From a virus, in IMG/VR virus record IMGVR_UViG_3300042895_003305, positions 1 to 35,298 of that record: a stretch of 35,298 nucleotides of DNA, one strand, 5' to 3'. The notes under the pieces were generated by a model. It was not told the DNA's origin. It searched no databases and saw only the letters and a list, made by a program, of their open reading frames with translations. Shown here in pieces: positions 1 to 7,422 of the stretch. Both the position numbers and the translations under genes were made by a program. Every line of letters starts with the position of its first letter. The stretch's first letter is position 1.

Positions 1-636
1 ATTTATCTCCACAGAACGCGCAAGCTAACGTGTGTAAGCCCTAACATGATTGAGCGACAAGAACAGTCGCTGCATGTCAGAATAGGACACAATCAATTTT
101 CACGCCTCAACTGTGTGTTTGGCACCCAATATGATTGCTGGTTGTTGATGCGCCGGATAGTACTGCATCCGCGCTAACGTGGGGTATGGCGCTGGCCACA
201 TACCCATTCTTCGGAAAGGTGGCGGAGATTGTTGGCAGGCTCACCACGCTCTAGGGCGATTGTACATCCGCTGGGGTCCACCGGCGAATGGCCGAGATCT
301 ATGGGGAACGCGAAGGCACTCGCCGCATGACAAATATGGTTTTGCAGTCGCAGGCTAGTTGGGGCGCCATCGAGCGCAACGACAAAGGGAAGCGCATCGA
401 GCGCAAGAAGGCAATGGACCTAGACGGCTCTTCAGTAGCCGCTTGGCTCGCCGAAGCATGTTTACGATATAGCGGACGCGCGCTCCTCATAGCGAGCATA
501 GAGTCCAGCCCAGCGATCTACCCCTTTGTTCTTGGTGGCTCGACAGCCTACCTCCTCTCCTAATCAAGAGCGCTTGAGATGCGGGTGGACAGCGCCGGCA
601 ATCAGGTCGTTGGCTTAGCGGGTTGAATGACCGGCA
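1..636. other. Flanking region without intact gene
   Basis: No convincing intact gene lies left of the sulfotransferase gene. Bases 1-134 are richer in A+T than the phage genes and hold stops in the frame used by the adjacent remnant. Bases 135-563 hold a broken reading frame listed separately, and 564-636 show nothing clear. I see no tRNA, integrase or recognisable attachment core. This may be host DNA just outside the prophage or a decayed end of the phage; the sequence alone does not decide. Confidence 0.4.
135..563 (+). pseudogene. Broken reading frame with one internal TAG
   Basis: Reading from 135 the frame is open except for one TAG at 252-254, then stays open to the TAA at 561-563. 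A possible start ATG is at 186 and gives a hydrophobic beginning (MALATYPFFGKVAEIVGRL) before the stop. The same frame continues with HRRMAEIYGEREGTRRMTN, VLQSQASWGAIER and a C-terminal part ending YPFVLGGSTAYLLS. The continuous protein-like character on both sides of a single stop suggests a recently inactivated gene, not noise. An ATG at 288 could start a shorter 91-residue product. I do not recognise the family. It is the only plus-strand frame near the left edge and is probably host-derived. Confidence 0.45.
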
Positions 637-1317
637 CTAGAACGGCAAATCTCTATGATAGTAGGCTCGCAGAACATAAAAATCATCAGTAATCAGTTTG
701 GGCAAGGGCCCTGATACTGCATTGATCTTTGCGATCTCTACTGACGTACCATCGCCGCCGAACCGATCGACGACCTGCCTCAGTCTGACCTCGTATTCAG
801 CAAAATCCAGGACTGTGATGCCGGAGTGATCTAGCCATTCCGACTGTGACCGATAGAAACTGAGATTGCCTCCCCGCGGTTGGAACTGCACACCGGGAAC
901 AGTGGGCGGCGGCAATGCCGCAAGTATCTCTAGCGGGGCGATGCTGTCGATCACAGAGCGAAGATCTTGTTCGATGTTATTGGGATCAGTCTCGAACCAG
1001 CGGGAGTGCGGCTCGATCCCGACAAACCGCTCCCGGAAAAGCTGTATGAACGAGTTCGGCAGGCCGCGCTTGTGGAACTCGACCGCCGAGCAGAACCGCT
1101 CGACCGGATTCCGCCAGAAGGCATAGATGGCCGTCGGCGCAATTGCCTCTCCGAGAAAACGCGCCTCAGCCAGCCTGATCGCTTCCGGCACTGTTGGATG
1201 CCGCCCCAACTCGCCAACCAGATCAACACCGACCTGACCAAGTACAGCCCGCGCTGTTTGCGACCCGTTCTTCGGCACGCCAATGAACAGCGTCTGGCGG
1301 TCATGCGAAATGATCAT
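637..1317 (-). CDS. Sulfotransferase family protein (phage-borne)
   Basis: This 226-residue protein looks like a PAPS-dependent sulfotransferase. Residues 11-21 (FIGVPKNGSQT) match the 5'-phosphosulfate binding loop near the N-terminus, and residues 68-78 (WRNPVERFCSA) match the 3'-phosphate binding motif with its Arg and Ser. The C-terminal YYHRDL is typical of the sulfotransferase 2 / carbohydrate sulfotransferase style. No signal peptide or membrane segment is seen, so it should act in the cytoplasm. It starts three bases after the stop of the propeller-like gene, so it is the last gene of the late operon. Likely substrates are a cell-surface glycan or a virion component; the target is inference. 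It could serve lysogenic conversion. Confidence 0.72.
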   Translation of the reverse strand: MIISHDRQTLFIGVPKNGSQTARAVLGQVGVDLVGELGRHPTVPEAIRLAEARFLGEAIAPTAIYAFWRNPVERFCSAVEFHKRGLPNSFIQLFRERFVGIEPHSRWFETDPNNIEQDLRSVIDSIAPLEILAALPPPTVPGVQFQPRGGNLSFYRSQSEWLDHSGITVLDFAEYEVRLRQVVDRFGGDGTSVEIAKINAVSGPLPKLITDDFYVLRAYYHRDLPF

Positions 1318-1320
1318 GGG

Positions 1321-2712
1321 TCAGATCCCGGTCGTGGTGTTGGTATAGGAACCGGCCGCAAAGCTGTAAGACGGCGTGCCCGCGGTCAGAGTGCGGCTCA
1401 GCAACGAGAAGCTGCGGAAGGACAGCGACCAGAAAGTGGTGCCAATGCTGGGCGACGAGGCGCTGTAGGTCACGCCTTGCGTCGAGGCTCCGGCTACTGA
1501 CCATGTGCCGGTCTTTGAGCCATCGACGGGCACTTTGAAGATGGCGCCGCATAGATCCATGTACCCGTAGGGCGAGAAGTCCATCATCGTGTAGATGGAG
1601 AACACCATTGCCGTAGAGTTGACAGCCAGACCGGTGAGGCTGAATGAGTTCGCACCATTGCTCGTGTCGAGGCTGACGGAGCGCGCCAGCAACAAGGTGC
1701 CGTCGGTCGAAAACTGATAGATGTCCGCCCCGGCATAGATCGGCGCAAAAACCCGCAGACTGCCGTCCGGCCCCAGGTTCACCGAGCCACTGCCATAACT
1801 GGACGGAAGGGACAGCTGCCATTGGATGACAGCGCCCGAACTGATCTTGAACAGACTGAGCGTGCCGTTGATACCGGCCAGCCAGTAGATATTGTTGCTG
1901 CTGTCGACCGCAACGCCATAGCCGTAATCGTAGCCCGTGCTCCCGATCGAGCGCTGCCAGCTGACCGACGGGGTCGCCGTATTAAGGACGGTGATCAGGG
2001 CGTCGATGTTGCCGGCTGTTGAGGTAGAGGTGTTACCCGAGAGGACCAGCAGGCTCCCGTCCGGACTGAGGGCCATCTGGCTGGCATATTCGTTGCCGGA
2101 GCCGCCGATCGAACGCTGCCATTGCAGGGTGCCGACGCTGTTATACTTGGCTATCAGCGCATCGGCGTTTCCAGAACCGCCGCTCGAGGTCGAGTAGCCC
2201 GCCACATAGACGTTGCCCGATGCATCGACAGCCGCATTGTACCAGAGTTCCTGACCCGAGCCGTTGAGGCTGCGCTGCCATTGCAGGGTTCCTGAGGTAT
2301 CGAGCTTGGCCAGCCAGCCAAAGTAGTTGCTCGAGTAGTAGGCGCCAGCGAGGTAGACATTGCCGGCGGCATCGATCCAACCGCCATTGATGAAAGGCCC
2401 AGAGACGTTTCGGGCCCACAAAAGCGCGCCGTCCCGGTTCCATTTGAACACCGCGCTGTTGCCGCTGGCGTAGATGTTGCCGCTGCTGTCAGTGCCCAGG
2501 ATCAGGAAACTGACCACCGTCGAGCCAAAGGTCACATGCCAGAAGCTCTCGTTCGACTTCCCGTAAAGGTTGGAGAGCGTGATCGGTCCAGATGCGATTC
2601 CAGCCAGTGTCCGCACGGCCGCTTCACCCAGCGAAGTCGTGGTGGTCGATGTACGGCCGAGTTCGACCGCGACATTGCCAAGCGAGATTGGGCCCGAACT
2701 CTGCAGCGTCAT
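1321..2712 (-). CDS. Propeller-like repeat protein, putative tail tip or adhesin
   Basis: The 463-residue product begins with a fibre-style segment (SSGPISLGNVAVELG) that resembles the short N-terminal anchors of phage tail proteins. It then carries repeated units with DSSGNIY, DAAGNVY, DASGNVYVAG and DSSNNIY cores alternating with GTLQWQRS-type strands, in the style of SBBP/beta-propeller repeats. At least five such blades are visible. It overlaps the upstream S74 fibre gene by ATGA, so the two are translationally coupled. Position at the end of the fibre cluster suggests a receptor-binding or fibre-tip role, which is inference. No catalytic motif is seen. Confidence 0.6.
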   Translation of the reverse strand: MTLQSSGPISLGNVAVELGRTSTTTTSLGEAAVRTLAGIASGPITLSNLYGKSNESFWHVTFGSTVVSFLILGTDSSGNIYASGNSAVFKWNRDGALLWARNVSGPFINGGWIDAAGNVYLAGAYYSSNYFGWLAKLDTSGTLQWQRSLNGSGQELWYNAAVDASGNVYVAGYSTSSGGSGNADALIAKYNSVGTLQWQRSIGGSGNEYASQMALSPDGSLLVLSGNTSTSTAGNIDALITVLNTATPSVSWQRSIGSTGYDYGYGVAVDSSNNIYWLAGINGTLSLFKISSGAVIQWQLSLPSSYGSGSVNLGPDGSLRVFAPIYAGADIYQFSTDGTLLLARSVSLDTSNGANSFSLTGLAVNSTAMVFSIYTMMDFSPYGYMDLCGAIFKVPVDGSKTGTWSVAGASTQGVTYSASSPSIGTTFWSLSFRSFSLLSRTLTAGTPSYSFAAGSYTNTTTGI

Positions 2713-3569
2713 GTCCGCGCCTCAAGGCGTTCGACCTTGTCGGCAAGTTCCTTGACCGCCTCGATCAGCACGCCGACGAGATTGCCATAGGCGACAGACA
2801 GCAGGCCATCCTCGTGGGTCATAACCGCCTCGGGCACAATGGGCGCCAGTTCTTGTGCGACGAGGCCGACACCGCGACTGCCCGTATCGCGCCGGGTGAA
2901 GGTTACCCCGCGAAGCTTACAGACCCGGTCCAGCGCGCCAGCAATGGTCTCGACGTCCGTTTTCAGGCGGGCGTCCGAATAAGCGGTAATGTCACCGGTG
3001 GCGGTGATCGATCCCGACACGGAGATGCTACCGGTGAAGCTGTCGCCCGCCTTGTTGGCAGGCGTGTAGCCAAGAGCCCCTGTAACATCACCGGACGTCA
3101 TCGCAGATGCTGCGGTAACGCGCCCTTTCGCGTCCACTGTTACCTTGAGATAGGTCCCGGCCGTGACCCCGCTGTTGGCGAGCGTCGCAGCGAACGACAG
3201 GTTGCCCGCGCCATCGAAGCTGCCGCTTGTGCCGGTCACATCGCCGGTCAGCGCAATGGTGCGCCCAGTCGCCCACCTGGTCGCTGTCGCGGCATTGCCG
3301 GTGCAGGACCCTGATGAGCCGGTGATCGACCCACTCGCCGTGATATAGCCGCTGGGGTTGGTTGAGTTGTAGGGCGTGAAGCCAAGCGCCGTGGTCACCA
3401 TGCCCGATGTGAGGTTGCCAAAACCAACCTGCACCACGGTGCCGCCAGCAGTCTTCGAGTACAGCCTCTGATCGGCCAGATTGACCGCCAGTTCGCCCGC
3501 CTGCAGCGACGCAGCGGCAGGGACGCTGGACGCGGTCGAGGACCGTTTGAGCAGGATGGTACTGGGCAT
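2709..3569 (-). CDS. Tail fibre with C-terminal S74 self-cleaving chaperone
   Basis: This 286-residue fibre starts with a short anchor (STILLKRSSTASSVPAAASL, then GELAVNLADQRLY), continues with Ser/Thr/Gly-rich beta repeats, and ends in a Peptidase_S74 intramolecular chaperone domain. The junction AYSDARLKTD holds the expected Ser (residue 198) and Lys (residue 203) of the autoprocessing dyad. It is followed by GLVAQELAPIVPEAV and a C-terminal helix (VGVLIEAVKELADKVERLE). In this family the chaperone drives trimer folding and then cuts itself off before the Ser. The gene overlaps its neighbours by TGATG upstream and ATGA downstream. Part of its shaft is shared with the fibre gene at 3569-5110. 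Confidence 0.85.
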   Translation of the reverse strand: MPSTILLKRSSTASSVPAAASLQAGELAVNLADQRLYSKTAGGTVVQVGFGNLTSGMVTTALGFTPYNSTNPSGYITASGSITGSSGSCTGNAATATRWATGRTIALTGDVTGTSGSFDGAGNLSFAATLANSGVTAGTYLKVTVDAKGRVTAASAMTSGDVTGALGYTPANKAGDSFTGSISVSGSITATGDITAYSDARLKTDVETIAGALDRVCKLRGVTFTRRDTGSRGVGLVAQELAPIVPEAVMTHEDGLLSVAYGNLVGVLIEAVKELADKVERLEART

Positions 3570-5110
3570 CAGAAGGTTCCACCATCCAGCGTCACGCCAT
3601 CGATCGAACCACCGGTGATCGCGACATTGCTCGCGGCCTGTGTGGAAATGGTGCCGAGCCCGGAAATGTCAGTGTTGGGGATCGTCGTTGAAGCCGTAAA
3701 TGCAGAAGTGCCGTTGCCCTTGAGGTAGCCGGTGAGCGTGGTGGCCCCCGAGCCACCTTTGGCCACGCCGAGCGTGCCGCCGATATTGCCCAGCGTCAGG
3801 TTCGCTTCGTTGACATCGACAGTTGGGTTGCCCGCCACACCATCGCCATTGGTGATGGCGATCTTGATCGAGCCGGCCGTCAGGGTGCGCGCTGCCACGG
3901 TTCCTGCAGCCGTGCGGGCGATGATCCCGTTGGCGGCAAGATTATGCAGGGAGAGTGCTTGCCCCGTCAGCGCGACGCTATCAGCAGCAACGGCAATGCC
4001 AGTGCCCGCACCCACGTCGATCGTGTTGCCAGTCTTCGTGAGGCCATTGCCAGCGACGATCTGGCCCGCGCCATTGAACTGGACGAAGGTGATTGCCGTG
4101 GTGCCCAGCGCCCCACCCGCATCGACCGTGCACAGGTAGCCAATGTCGGCGTTCACTGTGCCCTGTTCGACAAACAGGTAAGCCGAGACATGCTCGTCCC
4201 AGGTAGAGAGGTCGATCGATCGCGCCCAGGCGCCGGAGGCAACGACATAGACACCGTTCTGAGACGGCGTGGTCTGGTCCTTCACCAGCACGCGGTCGCT
4301 CACGGCAAGCGCCACGCCGTCGATGGTCATGGTGCCTGAAAGCGAAGCGATGTTCGCGGTCGAGGCGCCCTTGACCGAAGCCTTGGGATCAAGCCCCTGG
4401 ACAGTGAGATCGACGTAGTTCTTGGTGGCCGCGTCCTGTGCGCCCGTAGGGTCCGCAAGCCCGGAGATACGCTGGCTGTTAACATCCACCGCTGCCGTGG
4501 GTGCTGCCATCTGGTCGAGCCGGTTTGCGCGAACCCGGGCGTCGGTGAAGTAGAGGTTAGTGCCTTCGGCGACGTCGCTGGTTGAGAGCGTGATCGCGCC
4601 CGTGCGTCCAGCAACCGAGGTCACCGGAAAGGTGATCGCAACATTGCTCGCTGCGGTCACGCGCCCCTTGGCATCGACCGTGACCTGCCCGACTTGGCTG
4701 GCCGAACCATAGGTGCCTGCAGTGACGCCGCTATTCGCGAGGGTCGCGGCAATGGTCGCATTGGCGGTGCCATTGAAGCTTGCTGTGCCGGTCACATCGC
4801 CGGAGAGGCCCAGCGTGCGCGCGGTTGCCAAAGCCGTGGCAGTTGCGGCATTGCCGGAGATCGAGCCTGCAATCGTGCTCGAAAAGGTCTTGGCCCCCGC
4901 AATGGTCTGGTCGCCTGAGACCGAGACAAAGCCGCCCGAACCGCCGATAGCGATGACTGAAGTCGCGGTGCCGCCAGCACCGCCTGTGCCAGTGCCGTAG
5001 TAGAGCGTGTTGTCCTGCTCGTTGAAAGCGAGCTCGGCATTGGCAAGCGATGCAGGAGCACCGGCACCGCCGCCCGCGGCGCGGCGCTTGATACGCAGGG
5101 TATTGGCCAT
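3569..5110 (-). CDS. Tail fibre protein
   Basis: The 513-residue product is a long, Gly/Ala/Thr-rich beta-structured fibre without a chaperone domain. Its N-terminus ([10 protein letters not shown], then [21 protein letters not shown]) is the anchor type found at the start of many siphovirus fibres. A phage fibre motif, [21 protein letters not shown], sits near the middle, followed by [18 protein letters not shown]. The segment with [19 protein letters not shown] and [13 protein letters not shown] also occurs in the next gene, so the two fibres are partly paralogous. The start overlaps the upstream stop by one base (TGATG). It probably forms the long part of the host-recognition apparatus; no enzymatic domain is visible. 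Confidence 0.8.
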   Translation of the reverse strand: MANTLRIKRRAAGGGAGAPASLANAELAFNEQDNTLYYGTGTGGAGGTATSVIAIGGSGGFVSVSGDQTIAGAKTFSSTIAGSISGNAATATALATARTLGLSGDVTGTASFNGTANATIAATLANSGVTAGTYGSASQVGQVTVDAKGRVTAASNVAITFPVTSVAGRTGAITLSTSDVAEGTNLYFTDARVRANRLDQMAAPTAAVDVNSQRISGLADPTGAQDAATKNYVDLTVQGLDPKASVKGASTANIASLSGTMTIDGVALAVSDRVLVKDQTTPSQNGVYVVASGAWARSIDLSTWDEHVSAYLFVEQGTVNADIGYLCTVDAGGALGTTAITFVQFNGAGQIVAGNGLTKTGNTIDVGAGTGIAVAADSVALTGQALSLHNLAANGIIARTAAGTVAARTLTAGSIKIAITNGDGVAGNPTVDVNEANLTLGNIGGTLGVAKGGSGATTLTGYLKGNGTSAFTASTTIPNTDISGLGTISTQAASNVAITGGSIDGVTLDGGTF

Positions 5111-5394
5111 CAGAAATTACCTCCGTCGACCAGTCTGGTCGCTTTCTCGTTGATCCATGTGTTGGTGGGGGATGAGTAGGTGAGGACGTCGCCGCCCTCG
5201 GGAGTGGCCAAGGCCACATCGGATAGGTCCGTCAGCGCACTGAGCGGTCCAGGGGGACCCGGTGGACCTTGAGGTCCGGCGGGCCCGCGCGGCCCGGAGA
5301 TCCCGGCGCTGGAAACATCGAGGGTGATGCTGGTCCCGTCGCTCTCGACGAGAATATTCTGGACCGCTTCGACGATCTGCAGCGCGGCCGTCAT
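5110..5394 (-). CDS. Small collagen-like tail protein
   Basis: The 94-residue protein has an N-terminal part of about 33 residues ([27 protein letters not shown]), a short collagen block at residues 34-50 of five Gly-X-Y triplets ([17 protein letters not shown]), and a C-terminal part with [19 protein letters not shown] followed by NTWINEK. The last motif is common in phage fibre proteins. The collagen block should trimerise. ATGA overlap with the upstream gene and TGATG overlap with the fibre gene place it in the fibre operon, probably as a linker or baseplate-fibre adaptor. The function is inferred from composition and context. Confidence 0.7.
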   Translation of the reverse strand: MTAALQIVEAVQNILVESDGTSITLDVSSAGISGPRGPAGPQGPPGPPGPLSALTDLSDVALATPEGGDVLTYSSPTNTWINEKATRLVDGGNF

Positions 5395-5702
5395 TCGACA
5401 TCAAACGTGAGGGTCGGCAGAACCTCACGCTCCCCGCTGTCGTTTTCGAAGCCGAGCGTCAGCCAGACCTTGCCTGCCCCGGGTGCCAGAGGTGCTGTTT
5501 GCTCATCGGTCCACAGCACTTCGATCTGGCCGCTGGTTGCGGGCGGCAGAATGGCAAGCGCGGGCGGCGCGATGTTGGGGCTTTGGTCGACGAGAATAAG
5601 CGTCAGCCCTGAGAGATCCCGGGCAATCCCAGCACTCTGGTCAGCAAAAAAAGTGGCGCGCACGCGCTTAGTGCCGCCCCGGCGGATGGTAAGCCTGGTC
5701 AT
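5391..5702 (-). CDS. Hypothetical protein, fibre-operon leader gene
   Basis: A 103-residue protein starting MTRLTIRRGGTKRVRATF. It contains a beta-rich pattern ([42 protein letters not shown]) but no motif I can assign. The chosen start at 5702 follows a purine-rich stretch and lies downstream of a stable hairpin; a longer upstream frame would run through that hairpin and the holin gene. It overlaps the collagen-like gene by ATGA. It may be a small virion decoration or fibre-attachment protein; this is inference from position only. Confidence 0.6.
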   Translation of the reverse strand: MTRLTIRRGGTKRVRATFFADQSAGIARDLSGLTLILVDQSPNIAPPALAILPPATSGQIEVLWTDEQTAPLAPGAGKVWLTLGFENDSGEREVLPTLTFDVE

Positions 5703-5728
5703 GCCTGCACCTGTTTGGAAATGGGGTT

Positions 5729-5756
5729 GGCGGAGGCCGAAGCCTCCGCCTTTATT
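5729..5756 (-). other. Perfect 9-bp hairpin between holin and fibre operon
   Basis: GGCGGAGGC and GCCTCCGCC form a perfect 9-bp stem around a four-base loop. Read as minus-strand RNA the loop is UUCG closed by C-G, an unusually stable tetraloop. A T-rich run (TTTATT) follows only on the plus strand, so as a Rho-independent terminator it fits plus-strand transcription better. On the minus strand it may protect or separate the holin message from the downstream fibre message. Confidence 0.5.
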
Positions 5757-5769
5757 GGGCCTTCCGTGA

Positions 5770-5964
5770 TCAGCCGATCCGGGTGGTCGCCGTCTTGCGG
5801 AACAGGACGCCGCCAATGCCAGTGAGCGCGAGGACCACGGTCAGGACGTCAGTCTGGCTCAGGCCTTCCGGCAAGATGCCGATCGCACCAGCAACACCCC
5901 AGATGCTGCCGATGATCCCGGTCCAGATGGCCTTCGAGGTCCACCAAGGTTTGAGTTCTTCCAT
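5770..5964 (-). CDS. Small membrane protein, putative holin
   Basis: This 64-residue protein starts MEELKPWWTSKAIWTG and has two likely membrane segments, roughly residues 11-31 (ending before ILPEGLSQ) and 38-55 (VLTVVLALTGIGGVLF), with a basic tail (RKTATTRIG). The ATG at 5964 has GGAG seven bases upstream. Its size, double membrane segment and nearness to the endolysin suggest a class II-like holin or another phage membrane protein that releases the endolysin. It lies between a terminator upstream and a stable hairpin downstream, so its expression could be set separately from its neighbours. Confidence 0.65.
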   Translation of the reverse strand: MEELKPWWTSKAIWTGIIGSIWGVAGAIGILPEGLSQTDVLTVVLALTGIGGVLFRKTATTRIG

Positions 5965-5978
5965 TTCATGTCTCCAAT

Positions 5979-6001
5979 AAAAAACCCGCCAAAACGGCGG
6001 G
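5979..6001 (-). terminator. Rho-independent terminator after endolysin
   Basis: On the minus strand CCCGCC and GGCGGG form a stem around a short GTTTT loop and are followed directly by six T residues and ATT. This is a textbook intrinsic terminator. It sits after the endolysin gene and just upstream of the ribosome-binding site of the small holin-like gene, so transcripts continuing into the holin and fibre genes must read through or start anew. Confidence 0.8.
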
Positions 6002-6009
6002 CGGTTGAT

Positions 6010-6031
6010 CTTGCTTACCCGGGTAAGCAAG
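6010..6031. repeat. 22-bp perfect palindrome
   Basis: The half-site CTTGCTTACCC is followed immediately by its exact reverse complement, with no spacer. It lies between the end of the endolysin gene (6047) and the terminator (5979-6001). A gapless 22-bp palindrome is more typical of a dimeric protein-binding site than of an RNA hairpin, because it has no loop. It may be an operator or an antitermination or processing site. No second copy was found in the window. Confidence 0.7.
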
Positions 6032-6046
6032 CGGGTGGCCGAGCAC

Positions 6047-6583
6047 TCAGGCTTCGTTGGCCGAGAGTGCGCCGGTGGCAGCAAGCACCACGGGCGCGGC
6101 TGTTACGGGAACCTTGCGATAGGGAGGCCGGCGCACGGCAATGCAACGGTCCTTGGCGATCCGGGTGATGGTCACGCCGTCGGACTGGTTGCCACCCAGC
6201 ACATGGTAGGCACCGTAATCCTCGCCGACATAAAGCCCGACATGGCCCGATGCCTCACCGCGGCGGAACACCAGGACGTCGCCGAGCTGGCCTTGGTCGG
6301 CTGCCTTGCCAAACTTGGCCCAGTTTCTAGCCCAGAGCGGCCCCTCAACGATGGCCTTGCCGCCCCGTTTGGCAACCACGGCCATGAACAAGCCGCACCA
6401 TGGGATGGCGTCAGCGGTGAAAGTCTTGGCAAGCCCGGTTTCTTTGGCCCAATCCAGAATGACGGGGTTGTTGGCCGGTCCTGAGACTTCAAGGGTGCCA
6501 TAGAGTTTGCGGGCCTCGTCCAGCATCCTGGGCAGCGGGCGCAGATCATCGATCCAGCCATAGGCCGGTGGGAGCGGGTTCAT
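6047..6583 (-). CDS. Endolysin, TIGR02594 (NlpC/P60-like) peptidoglycan hydrolase
   Basis: The 178-residue product matches the TIGR02594 phage lysis family: a Cys-His peptidase fold that cleaves peptide bonds in peptidoglycan. Cys63 in the AIPWCGLFMA motif is the likely nucleophile, His114 in SGHVGLYVG the base, and Asn132 in GGNQSDGV a likely third residue. There is no signal peptide, so release needs a holin. The start is supported by AAGGAG nine bases upstream. The C-terminal 20 residues are Ala/Val-rich (PVTAAPVVLAATGAL) and could be a weak membrane contact. The coiled-coil membrane protein lies just upstream and the small holin-like gene just downstream. Confidence 0.82.
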   Translation of the reverse strand: MNPLPPAYGWIDDLRPLPRMLDEARKLYGTLEVSGPANNPVILDWAKETGLAKTFTADAIPWCGLFMAVVAKRGGKAIVEGPLWARNWAKFGKAADQGQLGDVLVFRRGEASGHVGLYVGEDYGAYHVLGGNQSDGVTITRIAKDRCIAVRRPPYRKVPVTAAPVVLAATGALSANEA

Positions 6584-6605
6584 GGGGTAGATCTCCTTGG
6601 GTAGG

Positions 6606-6830
6606 TTAGCGGCCGCAAAGGCCTTTAAAGGCTGCGGTGATCACCGCGATCGCAGCGACCAACGTCGATAGCCATTTGACGAACCGGACGACGCCGGTGG
6701 CGGTATTCCAGGCATCGAGCAGGTCTTTGAGCTCTTTGCGGACGGCCTTCAGGTCCTCCTGCATGGCCTCGAGGTCGGCCCGGATCAGGGCGATTTCGAC
6801 AGCAGGGTCGCGTTCCGGATTGTCTACCAT
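6606..6830 (-). CDS. Coiled-coil plus one membrane segment (holin/XhlA-like)
   Basis: A 74-residue protein beginning MVDNPERDPAVEIALIRADL. Residues about 10-43 form a charged coiled coil (EIALIRADLEAMQEDLKAVR, then KELKDLLDAWN). Residues about 48-70 form one membrane helix (FVKWLSTLVAAIAVITAAFKG). This layout resembles haemolysin XhlA-type lysis accessory proteins and some holins. Its ATG overlaps the stop of the upstream gene (TAATG). With the endolysin and the small membrane protein it makes a three-gene lysis cassette; which of the two membrane proteins is the true holin cannot be decided here. Confidence 0.65.
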   Translation of the reverse strand: MVDNPERDPAVEIALIRADLEAMQEDLKAVRKELKDLLDAWNTATGVVRFVKWLSTLVAAIAVITAAFKGLCGR

Positions 6831-7411
6831 TATCGCAACCGCCCGATGATCGCGATGTCGGACGGGGCAATGTCCAGCACATGCCCGGCCACCAGATCGA
6901 AGTCGGTCTGCCGCTGCCGGGGACCCGTGACATAATGAACAAACAGCGCGCCGGAACCGAGGGTTGCTGACCCGGTCATCACCTCGAAGTTGTATTGGAT
7001 GCCCGGCGTCCGCTGGAACTTCTGCACCACGCAGCACAGCGTAAAATCATCGTGGAAGCAGCGGGTGAACTCGCCCGCCGGCAAATAGCCGCCGCCATTA
7101 TCGGCATTATGGCATCCCGGCGTCCACACCTGCGTGATCGGGCCATCAGGACCTTCGAATATATATTCTGCCCATCCGCTGACAGCCACAGACACATGCT
7201 CACACAGAGTCCAGGCGACCCCTGCATCGAACATCTCGGCGATGGTGGGATTGAGCTTTGGCGGCACGAACTCAAGCATCGGCCAGAGCCGCCAGGAATT
7301 GGCTGCACGCCGGAAGGTGAACCCGTTCTTGAACACCCCGTAGTTCACGTCGAGGTCGTCGTTGATCACGATCACCTCGTCGGTGACCGTGGGCCGGCGG
7401 TCTGACTGCAT
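6830..7411 (-). CDS. Hypothetical tail-region protein
   Basis: The 193-residue product starts MQSDRRPTVTDEVIVINDD. It contains FKNGFTFRRAANSWRLWPML and several Cys residues (TLCEH, PGCHN, TRCFHDDFTLCCVVQKF), which is unusual for a virion protein and could mean metal binding. I recognise no family. AAGGGG lies about ten bases before the ATG. It sits between the tail-tip genes and the lysis cassette and overlaps the latter by TAATG, so it is most likely a minor tail protein. That role is inferred from position only. Confidence 0.65.
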   Translation of the reverse strand: MQSDRRPTVTDEVIVINDDLDVNYGVFKNGFTFRRAANSWRLWPMLEFVPPKLNPTIAEMFDAGVAWTLCEHVSVAVSGWAEYIFEGPDGPITQVWTPGCHNADNGGGYLPAGEFTRCFHDDFTLCCVVQKFQRTPGIQYNFEVMTGSATLGSGALFVHYVTGPRQRQTDFDLVAGHVLDIAPSDIAIIGRLR

Positions 7412-7422
7412 GTGTTATCCCC

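Noticed and set aside
2592-3314. Plus-strand open frame of 240 codons
   Set aside because: It is antisense to the S74 fibre and propeller genes and has no protein-like pattern.
6634-6647. Palindrome GCGGTGATCACCGC, made of the same half-site as the fic operator
   Set aside because: It lies within codons for the membrane helix of the 74-residue lysis protein and is a single copy; likely chance, though worth testing if the Fic regulator is studied.
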